From Caballeronia turbans (GTDB lineage Bacteria; Pseudomonadota; Gammaproteobacteria; Burkholderiales; Burkholderiaceae), in the NCBI GenBank assembly GCA_001544655.2, contig FCOD02000001.1:186001-250000 (forward strand): a stretch of DNA of 64,000 nt, written 5' to 3'. Position 1 is the stretch's first letter, and every line of letters begins with the position of its first letter. Positions 9,844 through 18,814 of the stretch are shown one piece after another. A model generated the notes under the pieces. The model was not told the DNA's origin, searched no databases, and saw nothing but the letters and a program-made list of their open reading frames with translations. The position numbers were made by a program, and so were the translations under genes.

Positions 9844-10520
9844 CGATACGCCGCCGGGAACATCTGCTTCAGGTTTGCTACCTTCGGCAGATCGTTGATC
9901 GCGATATACGGGCTTTCCGGATGTTCCGTCAGGTAGTTCTGGTGATAGCCTTCGGCCGGATAGAAGCCCTTGTAGTCTTCGACCCGCGTGACGATCTTGC
10001 CGCTATAAACGTGCGCATTGTCGAGTTGCGCGATATAGGCATCGACGATATCGCGCTGCGCCGCATTCGTCGGAAACACAGCCGAGCGGTATTGCGTGCC
10101 GTGATCCGGGCCCTGGTAGTTCAACTCGGTCGGGTTGTGCGCGACAGAGAAGAAGATCTGCAAAAGCTTGCCGTAGGTGACCTGTGCCGGATCGTACGTG
10201 ATGCGCACCGATTCTGCGTGGCCCGTGTCGCCTTCGCTGACGCGGTCGTATTGCGCGGTATCGGCTCGGCCTCCCGCATAACCGGACATCACTTCCTTTA
10301 CGCCGCGCACGTGCTGAAACACGCCTTGCACGCCCCAGAAGCAACCGCCTGCGAACACGGCGGTTTCCGTATGCACGGCGCCCGCGGTTTCGTCGTGCGC
10401 GGGCGGCGGGATCTTCACGGCTGCCTCGCTCGAATGCGCGACGCGCTGCAATGCGAACGCGCCCGCGAACAGCACGGCCACGCTTGCGGCCTTGAACGTC
10501 TTGCTGGTGGTCTTGAACAT
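9807..10520 (-). CDS. msrA: Peptide-methionine (S)-S-oxide reductase, exported
   Basis: MsrA repairs the S-epimer of methionine sulfoxide in proteins. The nucleophilic cysteine is C60 in AVFAGGCFWG, with the usual GYAGG and GHAE motifs behind it. The first roughly 30 residues look like a signal peptide or membrane anchor (MFKTTSKTFKAASVAVLFAG), so the enzyme should act in the envelope. The ATG at 10520 has AAGGAG at good spacing; an in-frame start at 10547 would overlap the upstream gene. It is the last gene of a three-gene unit with the CcdA-thioredoxin fusion and msrB. Confidence 0.93.
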   Translation of the reverse strand: MFKTTSKTFKAASVAVLFAGAFALQRVAHSSEAAVKIPPPAHDETAGAVHTETAVFAGGCFWGVQGVFQHVRGVKEVMSGYAGGRADTAQYDRVSEGDTGHAESVRITYDPAQVTYGKLLQIFFSVAHNPTELNYQGPDHGTQYRSAVFPTNAAQRDIVDAYIAQLDNAHVYSGKIVTRVEDYKGFYPAEGYHQNYLTEHPESPYIAINDLPKVANLKQMFPAAYRQDAVLVAVASK

Positions 10521-10543
10521 CTTTGCTCCTTCGTGTGTCTCGT

Positions 10544-12355
10544 TCAACCGAACGTGAACGCGTACGCTTCGACCCCAGGGTCGAGAAATTCGATCGTGAA
10601 TGTGCGATCCGCAACAGGCCCCGTTTGCCGCACGAGTTGATAGAGGCGCTGCTCTGTCACCGTGCCGCTTCCGTCGGCCTCTACGTCGCTGCCGTGCGAT
10701 GTGCCGGGTGCCGCGCCGTCGATGCTCACGCGAAAGCGCACAGGCGTGCCGTCCTTCGACGGTCCGAGCACGAGATGCAGATCGCGCGCGTGAAACCGAT
10801 AGACGATACGGCCCGTCGCGCCTTCGAGCGTCGCGTGCTCCGCGCCGACTTTCCAGGCGCCCGCGAGGCCCCAGTCATTGACGTCGAGTGCTTTCGGCGC
10901 GGCATAGTCGTGAAGGCGATCCGGCGTTTCGCCGCCCGGCGACATGAACTGCTGCGCGCGCTCGTAGCCGATATACGTTTCCGGCGAACGCATGTCCTTA
11001 TTATCGGCCTGCATCATCGCGCCCTCGCCGATGGCATCGTCGTGGCTCTTCGCGGTCATCGCCACGGAAGGCGCGGCGCCGTGTCCCGCTTCGGCCAGCA
11101 GTTGCTGAATTACATGCTCGGAGTGCGCATAGTCGCCCTCACCGAAATGGTGATAACGGATGTTGCCCTGCGCATCGATGAAATAATGCGCCGGCCAGTA
11201 TTGATTGTTCAGCGCACGCCAGATCGCATAGTTGTTGTCGATCGCGACGGGGTAATCGATGCCGAGATCGTGGACCGCCTGCTTCACGTTGTCGACGTTG
11301 CGCTCGAACGCGAATTCCGGCGCATGCACGCCGATCACGACGAGCCCCTGATCGCGATACTTCTGCGCCCACGTCTTCAGATACGGCAGCGTGCGCAGGC
11401 AGTTGATGCACGAGTACGTCCATACATCGACGAGCACGACCTTGCCGCGCAACGCTTCCTTCGTGAGCGGCGGCGAGTTGATCCACTGCACGGCACCGTC
11501 GAGCGGCGGAAGCGTGCCCTCAACGGGCAACGGCGCGGGGCTCGCGGACTTCGGCGGCTCGGTGCTCGCCCGCATCATCGCGGCCCCGTTGTTGCCGGCG
11601 TCGGCGGACATCATCATCGCGCCATTGTTCTTCGTCGAAAGCTTATCGACGAGTTGCTGTTCGATACCGGATGTCGCCACCGTCGAGATGCGAGCGAGCG
11701 CGCCGGTGTCGAGTCCGAGCGCGATCGCGACGACGCCGAGCAGCATCGCCGCACCGATGCCACGCCGCACCCATTCGCCGGCACCCAGCGAGCGCTTCAT
11801 CGCGGCGAACACGCGTTTGCCGATCAGCAACGCGACCGCGAGCGAACTCCCTGCGCCCGCCGCATAAGCGAGCAGCAACAGCGTGGTGCCGACGCTCGCG
11901 CCGTTGAGCGCCGCGCCCGTGAGCACGAGACCGAGAATCGGGCCCGCGCAAGGCGCCCACAGCAGGCCCGTCGCAATGCCGAGCACGAACGATCCGCCGA
12001 AGCCCGGCTTGCCGTCGCCGCGCTGCGCGAGGGCGGTGAGACGATTGCCCGCGCTGACGAGCGGATGCATCACGCGCTCGGCGACGCCAGGCAAAAGCAG
12101 CGTGAGACCGAATACGGCGAGCAGCACGATGGCGGCCCAGCGGCCGTATTGATTGGCCTGCGTGACCCAGCCGCCACCCACGGCCGCAAGCGTCGCAACC
12201 ACGGCGAACGTCAGACCCATGCCCGCGAGCAGAGGCAGGCCGCTCTTCACGAACGGCTGGTCCGCGCGCGAGAACACGAAAGGAAGCACGGGCAGGATGC
12301 ACGGACTGAGAATCGTCAGCGCGCCGCCGAGATAGGCAAGGACGATGAGCAACAT
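10544..12355 (-). CDS. CcdA/DipZ-like thiol-disulfide transporter fused to a TlpA-like thioredoxin
   Basis: A 603-residue fusion. Residues about 1-225 are a CcdA/DsbD-type membrane domain with the two redox cysteines C19 (LSPC) and C136 (WAPCAGP). A methionine-rich linker follows (about 245-262), then a periplasmic thioredoxin fold with C316-INC-C319, then a C-terminal jelly-roll-like domain as in mycobacterial DipZ. It would carry electrons from cytoplasmic thioredoxin across the membrane to periplasmic clients. Its position between msrB and msrA makes these the likely clients, parallel to the thioredoxin-MsrA-MsrB fusion PilB of Neisseria. I see no ribosome-binding site before the ATG, so translation may be coupled to msrB. 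Confidence 0.9.
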   Translation of the reverse strand: MLLIVLAYLGGALTILSPCILPVLPFVFSRADQPFVKSGLPLLAGMGLTFAVVATLAAVGGGWVTQANQYGRWAAIVLLAVFGLTLLLPGVAERVMHPLVSAGNRLTALAQRGDGKPGFGGSFVLGIATGLLWAPCAGPILGLVLTGAALNGASVGTTLLLLAYAAGAGSSLAVALLIGKRVFAAMKRSLGAGEWVRRGIGAAMLLGVVAIALGLDTGALARISTVATSGIEQQLVDKLSTKNNGAMMMSADAGNNGAAMMRASTEPPKSASPAPLPVEGTLPPLDGAVQWINSPPLTKEALRGKVVLVDVWTYSCINCLRTLPYLKTWAQKYRDQGLVVIGVHAPEFAFERNVDNVKQAVHDLGIDYPVAIDNNYAIWRALNNQYWPAHYFIDAQGNIRYHHFGEGDYAHSEHVIQQLLAEAGHGAAPSVAMTAKSHDDAIGEGAMMQADNKDMRSPETYIGYERAQQFMSPGGETPDRLHDYAAPKALDVNDWGLAGAWKVGAEHATLEGATGRIVYRFHARDLHLVLGPSKDGTPVRFRVSIDGAAPGTSHGSDVEADGSGTVTEQRLYQLVRQTGPVADRTFTIEFLDPGVEAYAFTFG

Positions 12356-12395
12356 GATGATGTCGGGTCGGATTTGGTCGTGTTGTGAACGCGGT

Positions 12396-12911
12396 TCAGG
12401 CCGCGCCCGGCGTGAAAGTCATTGCGACGCCGTTCATGCAGTAGCGCAGGCCCGTGGGCTTCGGTCCGTCGTCGAAGACATGGCCCAGATGACCGCCGCA
12501 GCGCCGGCAATGCACTTCGGTGCGCTCGACGCCGAACGAGCCGTCGATACGCGTCGCAACCGCATGATCGAGCGGCGCCCAGAAACTCGGCCAGCCCGTG
12601 TGACTATCGAACTTGGTGCGCGACGAGAACAGCGCCAGGTTGCATCCCGCGCAATTGAACATGCCCGTGCGATGCTCGTCGTTCAGCGGACTCGTGTACG
12701 GGCGCTCTGTTCCTTCGCGTCGCAACACGTCGAACTGAACCGGATTGAGCAGGCGGCGCCATTCGTCATCGGTATGGACGATTTCGAAGCGTTCCTGCGA
12801 CGGCGTCTGCGTTTGCGGGCCGGCGGCGAGCGCGCGCAGGCGTCCGCCCAGAGCGAACGCGGCGGCGGCTGCCGCGGTGCCCGTCAGGAGAAAGCGGCGG
12901 CGGGTTTGCAT
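12396..12911 (-). CDS. msrB: Peptide-methionine (R)-S-oxide reductase, Tat-exported
   Basis: MsrB reduces the R-epimer of methionine sulfoxide. The catalytic cysteine is C158 in RYCMNGVAM, and the zinc site is formed by C87/C90 (CAGC) and C135/C138 (CRRC). The N-terminus MQTRRRFLLTGTAAAAAAFALG is a twin-arginine signal, so the folded zinc enzyme is exported. I choose the ATG at 12911, preceded by GAGGA. The 171-residue protein begins the msrB-dipZ-msrA unit and is divergent from the two-component genes. Confidence 0.95.
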   Translation of the reverse strand: MQTRRRFLLTGTAAAAAAFALGGRLRALAAGPQTQTPSQERFEIVHTDDEWRRLLNPVQFDVLRREGTERPYTSPLNDEHRTGMFNCAGCNLALFSSRTKFDSHTGWPSFWAPLDHAVATRIDGSFGVERTEVHCRRCGGHLGHVFDDGPKPTGLRYCMNGVAMTFTPGAA

Positions 12912-13085
12912 GATGCGTTCCTCGTCATCGAGTGGGTTAGACGCATCGTAGTTGCGCGCGCATCCCCGAGTCCTCACCGAAAGTTAAATTAAATGTGATA
13001 CTTCGGCGCGCGCTTTTCTGCACAATGGCACAGACGCTCGTCCATTTCTTCCGCTAACAGGGCGAGCATCATTCGACATTCGCTC

Positions 13086-13817
13086 ATGGATCATCCGAAA
13101 CGCATTCTGATCGTCGAAGACGACGTGCATATCGCCGATGTGCTGAGTCTCAACTTGCGCGACGAGCGCTATGAAGTCGTGCATAGCGCCGATGGCGCCG
13201 AAGGGCTGCGCTTGCTGGAGCAGGGCGGCTGGGACGCGCTGATTCTCGATCTGATGCTGCCCGGCGTCGATGGCCTCGAAATCTGCCGCCGTGCGCGGGC
13301 CATGACGCGCTATACGCCGATCATCATCACGAGTGCGCGCTCCAGCGAGGTGCATCGCATACTCGGTCTGGAACTCGGCGCGGACGACTATCTCGCGAAG
13401 CCGTTCTCGGTGCTCGAACTCGTCGCGCGCGTGAAGGCGCTGCTGCGCCGCGTCGATGCCGTTGCGAAGGACTCGCGGCTCGACGCGGGGCGTATCGAAG
13501 TTGCGGGCATCGCGATCGATCCGCTCGCGCGCGAGGCATGGGTCGATGGCGCGCGCATCGAACTCACGCCGCGCGAATTCGATCTGCTGTATCACTTCGC
13601 GCGTCATCCGGGCAAAGTGTTTTCGCGCATGGATCTGCTCAATGCGGTGTGGGGCTATCGACATGAAGGCTATGAGCACACCGTCAACACGCATATCAAC
13701 CGGCTGCGCGCAAAAGTAGAGAGAGATGCCGCTGAGCCGAAGCGCATTCTCACGGTATGGGGCCACGGCTACAAGCTCGCGGCGCAATCGCCCGAGGGCG
13801 AGGACACCGCGCCGTGA
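13086..13817 (+). CDS. OmpR/PhoB-family response regulator
   Basis: Receiver domain at residues 1-120 with phosphoacceptor D55 (ILDLMLPG), acidic pair E11/D12 and the conserved lysine in LAKPFSVLEL, followed by a winged-helix DNA-binding domain (ELTPREFDLLYHFARHPGKVFSR). Length 243. Its stop codon overlaps the GTG start of the sensor kinase gene (GTGA), so the two are co-translated. The 174-base gap to the divergent msrB gene is the natural place for its binding site. Confidence 0.95.
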   Translation: MDHPKRILIVEDDVHIADVLSLNLRDERYEVVHSADGAEGLRLLEQGGWDALILDLMLPGVDGLEICRRARAMTRYTPIIITSARSSEVHRILGLELGADDYLAKPFSVLELVARVKALLRRVDAVAKDSRLDAGRIEVAGIAIDPLAREAWVDGARIELTPREFDLLYHFARHPGKVFSRMDLLNAVWGYRHEGYEHTVNTHINRLRAKVERDAAEPKRILTVWGHGYKLAAQSPEGEDTAP

Positions 13818-15349
13818 AGCTCACGCTGTCTCAACGGCTCTTCGCGGTGTTTTGCGTGCTGCTGCTCGCGTGCTGTGGCGCGTCGGCATGGCTGCAGATC
13901 CGCGCGAGCGACCTGCGCGAGAAGGAGGTCATTCAAAGCCTTTCACGCGGACTTGCGGCGCACATCGCCCATGACGGCGCGCTCGCCGACGCGAACGATA
14001 TCGACGCGCCTGCCGTGCGCCGTCTCTTCAGTCAGTTGATGGTGGTGAATCCGAGCGTCGAGGTCTATCTGCTCGATGACACGGGGCGCGTGCGCGCCGA
14101 CGATGCGCCGGCCGGACACCTGAAGCGCAACCACGTCGATCTCGCACCGGTTCGCAAGTTCCTCGATGGCGCGGCCCTGCCGATCCTGGGCGACGATCCG
14201 CGCAGCGACGACAAGCGCAAGGTGTTCAGCGCCGCGCCGCTCGCCGCGCCCGGCAAGCCGCCCTTCGGCTATGTCTATGTGGTGCTGCTCGGCGAGGAGC
14301 ACGACGCGCTGGCGGCGAAGGCATCAGCGAGCGCGGTCTTGCGCACCACGCTCGCATCGATGGGACTCGTCACCTTGCTCGGGCTCGTCGCGGGCCTGGT
14401 CGCGTTCGGGCTCGTTACACGGCCGCTGCGGCGACTCACCGAGGCGATGCGCAAATTCGACGCGCGCGGCGCGCCTGCGGATCCGCCTTTGCCTTCGGCG
14501 CCGCGAAAGGGCGCAGCCGACGCCCGTGAGAACGAACGCGACGAGATCGTCGTGCTGGAAAGCGCATTCGCGCAGATGGCCGAGCGCATCGCCGAACAGT
14601 GGCGCGCGCTCGGCCGGCAGGATCGGGAGCGTCGCGAGATGGTCGCGAATATCTCGCACGATTTGCGCACGCCGCTGTCGTCGCTTCATGGTTATCTGGA
14701 AACGCTGTCGCTCAAGTCCGACACGCTTCCCGATGCCGACAGACGCCGCTATCTGTCGATCGCGCTTGCGCAGAGCGCGAAGGTGGGTCATCTCGCGCAG
14801 TCTTTGTTCGAGCTCGCAAAGCTCGAACATGGCATGGTCGCGCCGGAAGCCGAGCCGTTCTCGCTGGTCGATCTCGTGCAGGACGTATTCGAAAAGTTCG
14901 AGCTGGCCGCGCAGTCCAAAGGCGTGCGTCTCACTGCGCAGATCGCCCCGCGCTTGCCGAGCGTCATTGCGGACCTCGGCATGATCGAACGCGTGCTCAC
15001 GAATCTGCTCGACAACGCGATCCGTCATACGCCTGCAACCGGCACGGTGGATGTGACGCTTGCACATGGGCGCGAGCATGCCGAGAGAGTCGAGGTGACC
15101 GTCAGCGACACAGGGACAGGCATTGCGCCCGCGATGCGGGAAGCGCTGTTTCAGCGCCCGTTTGCATCGGGCGGTGCGCATCGCGGCGGGCTCGGCTTGC
15201 TCATCGTGCAACGCATGCTGCAATTGCACGGCAGTGAGATTCGCATGATCGATACCCAGGGCACAGGCACGACGTTTCGCTTCGAATTGCCCGCCGCTGT
15301 CGCGCAAAGCGGCGAAGGCTCGCCGCATGCGCACGGATGGCGCGGATAA
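13814..15349 (+). CDS. Sensor histidine kinase
   Basis: Inner-membrane sensor of 511 residues. Two transmembrane helices (about 8-28 and 178-200) flank a periplasmic domain of about 150 residues, followed by HAMP, then the dimerisation/phosphoacceptor motif with H282 (ANISHDLRTPLSS) and an HATPase domain with N, G1 and G2 boxes (NLLDNAIRHTP, DTGTGI, GGLGLLIVQ). The GTG at 13814 overlaps the regulator stop and has GAGGGCGAGG upstream. The signal is unknown; the divergent Msr operon suggests envelope oxidative stress. Confidence 0.94.
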   Translation: MKLTLSQRLFAVFCVLLLACCGASAWLQIRASDLREKEVIQSLSRGLAAHIAHDGALADANDIDAPAVRRLFSQLMVVNPSVEVYLLDDTGRVRADDAPAGHLKRNHVDLAPVRKFLDGAALPILGDDPRSDDKRKVFSAAPLAAPGKPPFGYVYVVLLGEEHDALAAKASASAVLRTTLASMGLVTLLGLVAGLVAFGLVTRPLRRLTEAMRKFDARGAPADPPLPSAPRKGAADARENERDEIVVLESAFAQMAERIAEQWRALGRQDRERREMVANISHDLRTPLSSLHGYLETLSLKSDTLPDADRRRYLSIALAQSAKVGHLAQSLFELAKLEHGMVAPEAEPFSLVDLVQDVFEKFELAAQSKGVRLTAQIAPRLPSVIADLGMIERVLTNLLDNAIRHTPATGTVDVTLAHGREHAERVEVTVSDTGTGIAPAMREALFQRPFASGGAHRGGLGLLIVQRMLQLHGSEIRMIDTQGTGTTFRFELPAAVAQSGEGSPHAHGWRG

Positions 15350-15377
15350 AAAAAAGCCCGGCATTGCTGCCGGGCTG
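15349..15377 (-). terminator. Rho-independent terminator reading on the minus strand
   Basis: Read on the minus strand, GCCCGGCA, a 4-base loop TTGC or GCAA and TGCCGGGC are followed by eight Ts. On the + strand no T-run follows the hairpin, so it is not a good terminator for the kinase gene itself. It implies a minus-strand transcript coming from the non-coding region to the right. Confidence 0.7.
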
Positions 15378-15560
15378 AATGGGACGGTCATCGCCTGCGC
15401 CTGATCGCGCAGTTGGAATGCGCGTGCGGCGTTGCCCGGTCTGACCATCCGCGTGGACGTTTGAATGAAAGCCGAGTCGCAGCGGGCTGCAAGGCAGAGC
15501 CATCGAATTGCCATACTGCCTGCGCCTTGTGAGACGTTTTAGTCCTACAGGCTTAAACCA
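15350..15560 (-). ncRNA. Candidate small RNA or leader transcript
   Basis: The minus-strand terminator at 15349-15377 has no recognised gene in front of it: the next 790 bases hold no convincing protein on that strand. A transcript of roughly 150-200 bases ending there is the simplest explanation. The stretch also contains a short open frame beginning at an ATG near 15514 (MAIRWLCLAARCDSAF...), which runs through the terminator and is therefore doubtful as a whole. No promoter is clear; the 5' limit given is a guess. Confidence 0.35.
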
Positions 15561-16168
15561 ATCTTAAGGACTGTGCGCACGGAGCGGCGCGTATGGGCAC
15601 GAAACCCCCTATACGGTCAATCGTTTCTAATGCGTCGCTTTCCGTGCCATTGCAAATAAGCGTGTTCACTTATCGGCTAAAACGGTCGGGAAAAAATGCC
15701 GAATGACAGCAGCATGAAAAACGCGGCGTTCATCCATACCGGAAACTCACCTTGGTTTCCTTCAATATGTTTGCTAGCATGTAATCGGATCGCAGCCGTT
15801 TCTTGATTCTTCGGTCAATAAGTGCGGCGCTGTGGCGTGGAAGTCAATAAGGCCGTCGAGGCCAACAATAGTCGGAGCGCGCCAGGTCGCCGTTTCGCGT
15901 TGCATCGCTGCATAAGAAATGAATTCCGCATGTCGGCCGCTGAACGGTCGACTGGTAGTTTTGCGCCGAGCGCTGCAGTGCATCGCAATAAAGATAAGCA
16001 CCGACGTTTAACGCATTTCACATTTTGTGCTATTTACGCGCTTTCTTTGAGCGCCGGAAATATCTCTTGGCGCCGCAGGTGATTTCCAGACAACCGGTTA
16101 TCGTCATCGATTCTCAATGACGGTGGAATGTCGCACGCATACGATCCTTGCACAATGCAGGAGGAAAC
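15561..16168. other. Long intergenic region, relatively AT-rich
   Basis: About 600 bases without a supportable gene. Short frames occur on both strands (for example 15774-16001 minus and 15822-16082 plus), but they overlap each other, lack ribosome-binding sites and show no family pattern. Confidence 0.5.
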
Positions 16169-16564
16169 GTGGATACGGAACTGAGTCAACGGCTTGCGAA
16201 ATCGTTATGGCGTTGTGCATCGCACGGGCAGGTGCTGACTTATCAGCGTTTTCATGCGCAATGCGACAAGACGGTGCCGCTGCCTCAGCGCTACGCCGCG
16301 CTCGAGTCGGCGATCAAGACGCTCGGCGATGTGAGTGACATCGACTACGGCGTGCTCATGGCGCTCGACAATGGCTTGCCGGGCGCGGAGTTCTTCCAGC
16401 GTTATCTGCGTTATCGTCATGGTGAATATGTAATGCAGATGGGCGACCCGAAATATCATCGCCAGACGCTCGCGCGCAAACGCACCCTCGTCGCACGCGA
16501 ACGCGATCGCGTGTACGCGCACGCCCGCATGGTGGAGGAGGCGAGGGCCAGACAGGCGGCATGA
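16169..16564 (+). CDS. Conserved-looking hypothetical protein, 131 residues
   Basis: I do not recognise the family. The GTG at 16169 has a perfect GGAGG five bases upstream, which is why I prefer it to a TTG seven codons earlier. The protein is soluble, Arg- and Ala-rich at the C-terminus (MVEEARARQAA), with no signal peptide, no membrane helix and three scattered cysteines. Codon use looks like the neighbours, which supports real coding. It is followed by a strong hairpin. Confidence 0.7.
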   Translation: MDTELSQRLAKSLWRCASHGQVLTYQRFHAQCDKTVPLPQRYAALESAIKTLGDVSDIDYGVLMALDNGLPGAEFFQRYLRYRHGEYVMQMGDPKYHRQTLARKRTLVARERDRVYAHARMVEEARARQAA

Positions 16565-16589
16565 GCTTCGCTCAGACAACGAAAGACTC

Positions 16590-16626
16590 AAGGCTCGGCC
16601 TCGTCCATTACTTCGAGGCGAGCCTT
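16590..16626. terminator. Strong hairpin after the hypothetical gene
   Basis: AAGGCTCGGCCTCG pairs with CGAGGCGAGCCTT with one bulged base and a ten-base loop. There is no T-run, so it could be an RNA-stabilising or attenuator structure and not a classic terminator. Confidence 0.5.
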
Positions 16627-16783
16627 CGTCGGCTCGACATTGCGTTCACCAACTTGACGCGATGCCGACGAACCGTCCAAACAAAGTGAGCGCCAGCAAA
16701 CACAAGCCATGCCTTATGCGCCAATAGATAGTTCCCTGGAGCATATTCGCTCTCGGATGCCGCTTTACGAAGGAGCCGCTTAA

Positions 16784-16789
16784 TATAAT
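16784..16789 (+). promoter_or_regulatory. Candidate -10 box before the tandem hydrolase gene
   Basis: TATAAT lies 34 bases before the ATG at 16823. No consensus -35 is visible at 17 bases; TTTACG at 16764-16769 is the nearest but the spacing is short. Confidence 0.4.
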
Positions 16790-16822
16790 CGTCTCAATAC
16801 CTCGACACGAGGGCGAGATCGA

Positions 16823-18628
16823 ATGAGACCGGTTGTATTCGGGAACCGCTTCGGATGGCTGCACGCGGGAAGCGGCACGCGCGGCGTGGTGCTTTGTAAC
16901 ACGTATGGCCACGAATACGTGTGGACATACAGCGGCATGCGCCACCTCGCGGATGCGTTATCGGCGCGCGGCATGTGGGTGCTCCGTTTCGACTATCGGG
17001 GCACGGGCGACTCGGCGGGCGCCGATCTCGCACCGGATCAATTCGAATCGTCGGTCGAAGACATCCACGCGGCCGTCGACTGGTTCAGGACAGAGACAGG
17101 CATCGAACACGTCACGTTATGCGGTTTTCGCGTGGGCGCGGCATTCGCGCTTGCTGCGGCACTGCGCCGACCCGTCGACGAACTTGTACTGCTCGCGCCC
17201 GTCACGAGCGGGCGCGTGTATATGCGCGAACTGAACATCGTGCGCAAAACATGGCTCGAATTGCTTGCGCCGCCCTTGCGCGAGATGCAGCAAGACGATG
17301 TCCGGTTCAACGTGCTTGGTCAGATGTATGGCGACGAATTCAGGGACTCGCTGCAAGCTATCGACCTCGTCGCGAGCGTGAACGGCACGGCAAGCGCGCC
17401 GGCGCGTCGCGCGTTGATCATGAATGTCAAGGCGGGCGGGACGGACCCTTTGCGCGACGCCCTCGCTGACAAGGGCGTCGAAGCAGAGGCGCGTCCGTTC
17501 GAAGACCTGACGGGCTTCATTCAGGAAACTGCCTTCAACGCAGTGCCGCGCGCCGCGTTCGCCGAGGTCGTGGCGTGGATCGCGGGCCGCGCCGCGCCGG
17601 TAGCTCATGTGGCGTCCATGGCCGATGCCGATAGCTGGCCCGCGCTGAACATTGAAACCCCCGAGGCGATCGAGCGTCCGGTGCGTATCGGCGACGAAGG
17701 GCTTTTCGGCATCCTGTGCGAGCCGCGCACGGGTTCGGCGCGCGGCCCGGTGTACCTGATCGCGAATACGTCGGCGAGTTCGCGCGTGGGCGACAGCAGG
17801 CTATCGGTACGCATTGCACGCGAGCTCGCGAGACGTGGCGTGGCATCGCTGCGTTTCGATGCGCGTGGCCGCGGCGATAGCCCGGCAGCGCCGGGCAAGG
17901 TGCAATCGGACACGGCATTCGGCCGCATCTACAACCCGATCGCGACCGACGACACCGCGGCCGCGGCACGCTGGCTCGCACGCCAAGGTTATAAGTCGAT
18001 ATTCGCGTTCGGCGTTTGCTCAGGCGGGTATCACGCGCTCAAGGCGGCGGTCATCGAAAAGGCGATCAATGGCGTCGTCACGGTGAATCTGCCGACGTTC
18101 AAACGACCAGCGGACGTCGCGCCCGATGGCTTGCGTCAATCGACGCGCAATTCCATGGCAGGTTATGCATTTTCGATGCTCGATCCGCAGAAATGGAAAG
18201 CTATCCTGCGTGGCGAAAAACAGTTGACGCGTGTCTTGCGCTTTGTGCTCGGCTATGTGATGACACGCGCGCGTTCACGTATCGTCGATGTGCTGAGGCT
18301 CGATCGTCTGAGCCAGACGCCGCCCGAACTCGCCACGGAGCCCGGTCCGATTATTCGCGCGCTCGATGCAAAAGGCGTGAAGACGGTGCTCGTCTATGGC
18401 GCCTACGATGCGGGGCTGGATCTGATCGCCGCGCATTTCGGCAAGCACGGCGCGCGCCTTTCGCGCTTTCCGTCCGTGCGCATGATGATCTTTCCGGACC
18501 TCGACCATTCGCTCTTCATGACGGCCGGCTCGGCGCACGTCGTCGCGCTGTGCGAACGCATGGCCAAGGAAACAAACGCGCCCATAGCCGATGCGGCTTT
18601 TCCCGGCAGAGAACCCGTCGTGTTGTGA
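16823..18628 (+). CDS. Tandem alpha/beta-hydrolase protein with altered nucleophile elbows
   Basis: A 601-residue protein made of two alpha/beta-hydrolase-like halves (about 1-260 and 285-590). Each has the YRGTGDS or ARGRGDS strand typical of the fold. At the nucleophile elbow the first half reads G101-F-R103-V-G105 and the second G397-V-C399-S-G401, so neither has the usual Gly-x-Ser-x-Gly. Arg and Cys at this place are also known in hydrolase-like proteins linked to exopolysaccharide/exosortase loci; that comparison is from memory of the family. The second half keeps a DLDHS histidine near the end. Cytoplasmic; role unknown. Confidence 0.8.
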   Translation: MRPVVFGNRFGWLHAGSGTRGVVLCNTYGHEYVWTYSGMRHLADALSARGMWVLRFDYRGTGDSAGADLAPDQFESSVEDIHAAVDWFRTETGIEHVTLCGFRVGAAFALAAALRRPVDELVLLAPVTSGRVYMRELNIVRKTWLELLAPPLREMQQDDVRFNVLGQMYGDEFRDSLQAIDLVASVNGTASAPARRALIMNVKAGGTDPLRDALADKGVEAEARPFEDLTGFIQETAFNAVPRAAFAEVVAWIAGRAAPVAHVASMADADSWPALNIETPEAIERPVRIGDEGLFGILCEPRTGSARGPVYLIANTSASSRVGDSRLSVRIARELARRGVASLRFDARGRGDSPAAPGKVQSDTAFGRIYNPIATDDTAAAARWLARQGYKSIFAFGVCSGGYHALKAAVIEKAINGVVTVNLPTFKRPADVAPDGLRQSTRNSMAGYAFSMLDPQKWKAILRGEKQLTRVLRFVLGYVMTRARSRIVDVLRLDRLSQTPPELATEPGPIIRALDAKGVKTVLVYGAYDAGLDLIAAHFGKHGARLSRFPSVRMMIFPDLDHSLFMTAGSAHVVALCERMAKETNAPIADAAFPGREPVVL

Positions 18629-18814
18629 CCGAGAGGAACGCGCCTTGATGCGTCGCAATACGTCGCGTCAGCGAACTCGCCGCGTCTTGAGTATCCTTCG
18701 AGGTTGGAACCCGCCCTTCGCGGGCAGTGTCCCATCGGGAATCCATGTCGGCGGATGTCGAACGGCGCGTTCGCGTCGCGAGGGCCGCTCAACACAATGC
18801 ACAGGAGTCTGGCG

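Noticed and set aside
10523-12388. A 621-codon frame antisense to the CcdA-thioredoxin gene
   Set aside because: Composition is that of a codon-bias shadow; the reverse strand has intact redox motifs and membrane helices.
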